Shown here: piece after piece, positions 63,867 through 64,000 of the stretch
Numbering within the stretch: position 1 is the stretch's first letter
Layout: the number at the start of each line of letters is the position of its first letter
Assembly (NCBI GenBank): GCA_003523185.1
Contig: DPGN01000057.1
Span: forward strand, 1 to 64,000
Source of the DNA: Halieaceae bacterium
Lineage (GTDB): Bacteria > Pseudomonadota > Gammaproteobacteria > Pseudomonadales > Halieaceae
Reading direction: 5' to 3'
DNA length: 64,000 nucleotides
The notes under the pieces: model-generated
What the model was told of the DNA's origin: nothing
Databases searched by the model: none
What the model saw: the letters and a program-made list of their open reading frames with translations, nothing else
Translations under genes and position numbers: made by a program

Positions 63867-64000
63867 CTACACGAAAGTGTCTACTAATTGAGCGCTGGTC
63901 GGAGGAGTTAACTCGTCAAAATCTTCCGCATCACTTCCAGAGTTAGCAGTAGTTTCTTCAATCACTTGCTCGACTGATTGATCTTCATTCTCTTTCGCAT
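63867..64000 (-). CDS. C-terminal end of a gene upstream of fliL, probably fliK
   Basis: An open minus-strand frame enters from the right edge and ends at TAG 63867-63869, giving 43 visible residues that are acidic and low in complexity (EQVIEETTANSGSDAEDFDE). Only an unstructured tail is seen. Synteny (fliK directly upstream of fliL) suggests hook-length control protein FliK; the sequence alone cannot confirm this. Confidence 0.45.
   Translation of the reverse strand, partial: AKENEDQSVEQVIEETTANSGSDAEDFDELTPPTSAQLVDTFV

Overview
The window reads as a chromosomal segment of a free-living marine gammaproteobacterium. Gene orders such as ytjB-parC, glnA-ntrB-ntrC, hisB-H-A-F and fliK-L-M-N-O-P-Q-R-flhB-A-F-G-fliA are gammaproteobacterial and Pseudomonas/Cellvibrionales-like. 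The carotenoid oxygenase and the esterase-monooxygenase suggest the OM60/NOR5 (Halieaceae) group, but this is an inference from content and not a search result.

Layout. 1-25 kb is dense core genome: a serB-like fragment, ytjB/ahpA, parC, an ElaA acetyltransferase, typA, the nitrogen module glnA / DUF4124-ntrB-ntrC with recognisable NtrC sites and a sigma-54 promoter, then secB, grxC, a rhodanese protein, gpmI, envC, ctpA, the distal histidine operon, mutY, yggX and an RND efflux pair. 25.03-33.54 kb is an 8.4-kb island inserted in the 3' end of tRNA-Phe(GAA). It is bounded by a 31-bp duplication of the tRNA end and carries a tyrosine integrase next to the tRNA. Its cargo is small secreted or membrane proteins, an HNH endonuclease, a thermonuclease and an FG-GAP lipoprotein. 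33.5-39.1 kb is sparse and partly decaying: an exported protein behind an apparent NtrC/sigma-54 promoter, an orphan flagellar rod protein, and three genes in a row with broken reading frames (zinc-ribbon protein, S9 peptidase, class II aldolase). 39.1-50.3 kb is accessory metabolism: a TPR/glycosyltransferase protein, a sulfotransferase, tdh-kbl, a carotenoid oxygenase followed by an esterase/Baeyer-Villiger monooxygenase fusion, yaiI, a PilZ-like protein and two unknowns. 50.4-64 kb is flagellar: flhX-fliK2, a PomAB-type stator, fliA, flhG, flhF and the complete export gate and switch from flhA to fliL, ending in the tail of a probable fliK.

Most notable points: (i) FlhF has lost every recognisable GTPase motif while keeping the overall fold pattern, so it looks like a pseudo-GTPase; (ii) a carotenoid oxygenase sits directly upstream of a single polypeptide joining an HSL-type esterase to a Baeyer-Villiger monooxygenase, which could form an oxidise-then-hydrolyse route for apocarotenoid ketones; (iii) paired TGTCAGGA repeats lie about 56 nt inside both ends of the island and look like integrase arm or operator sites; (iv) an uncharacterised exported protein carries the same NtrC-plus-sigma-54 layout as glnA.
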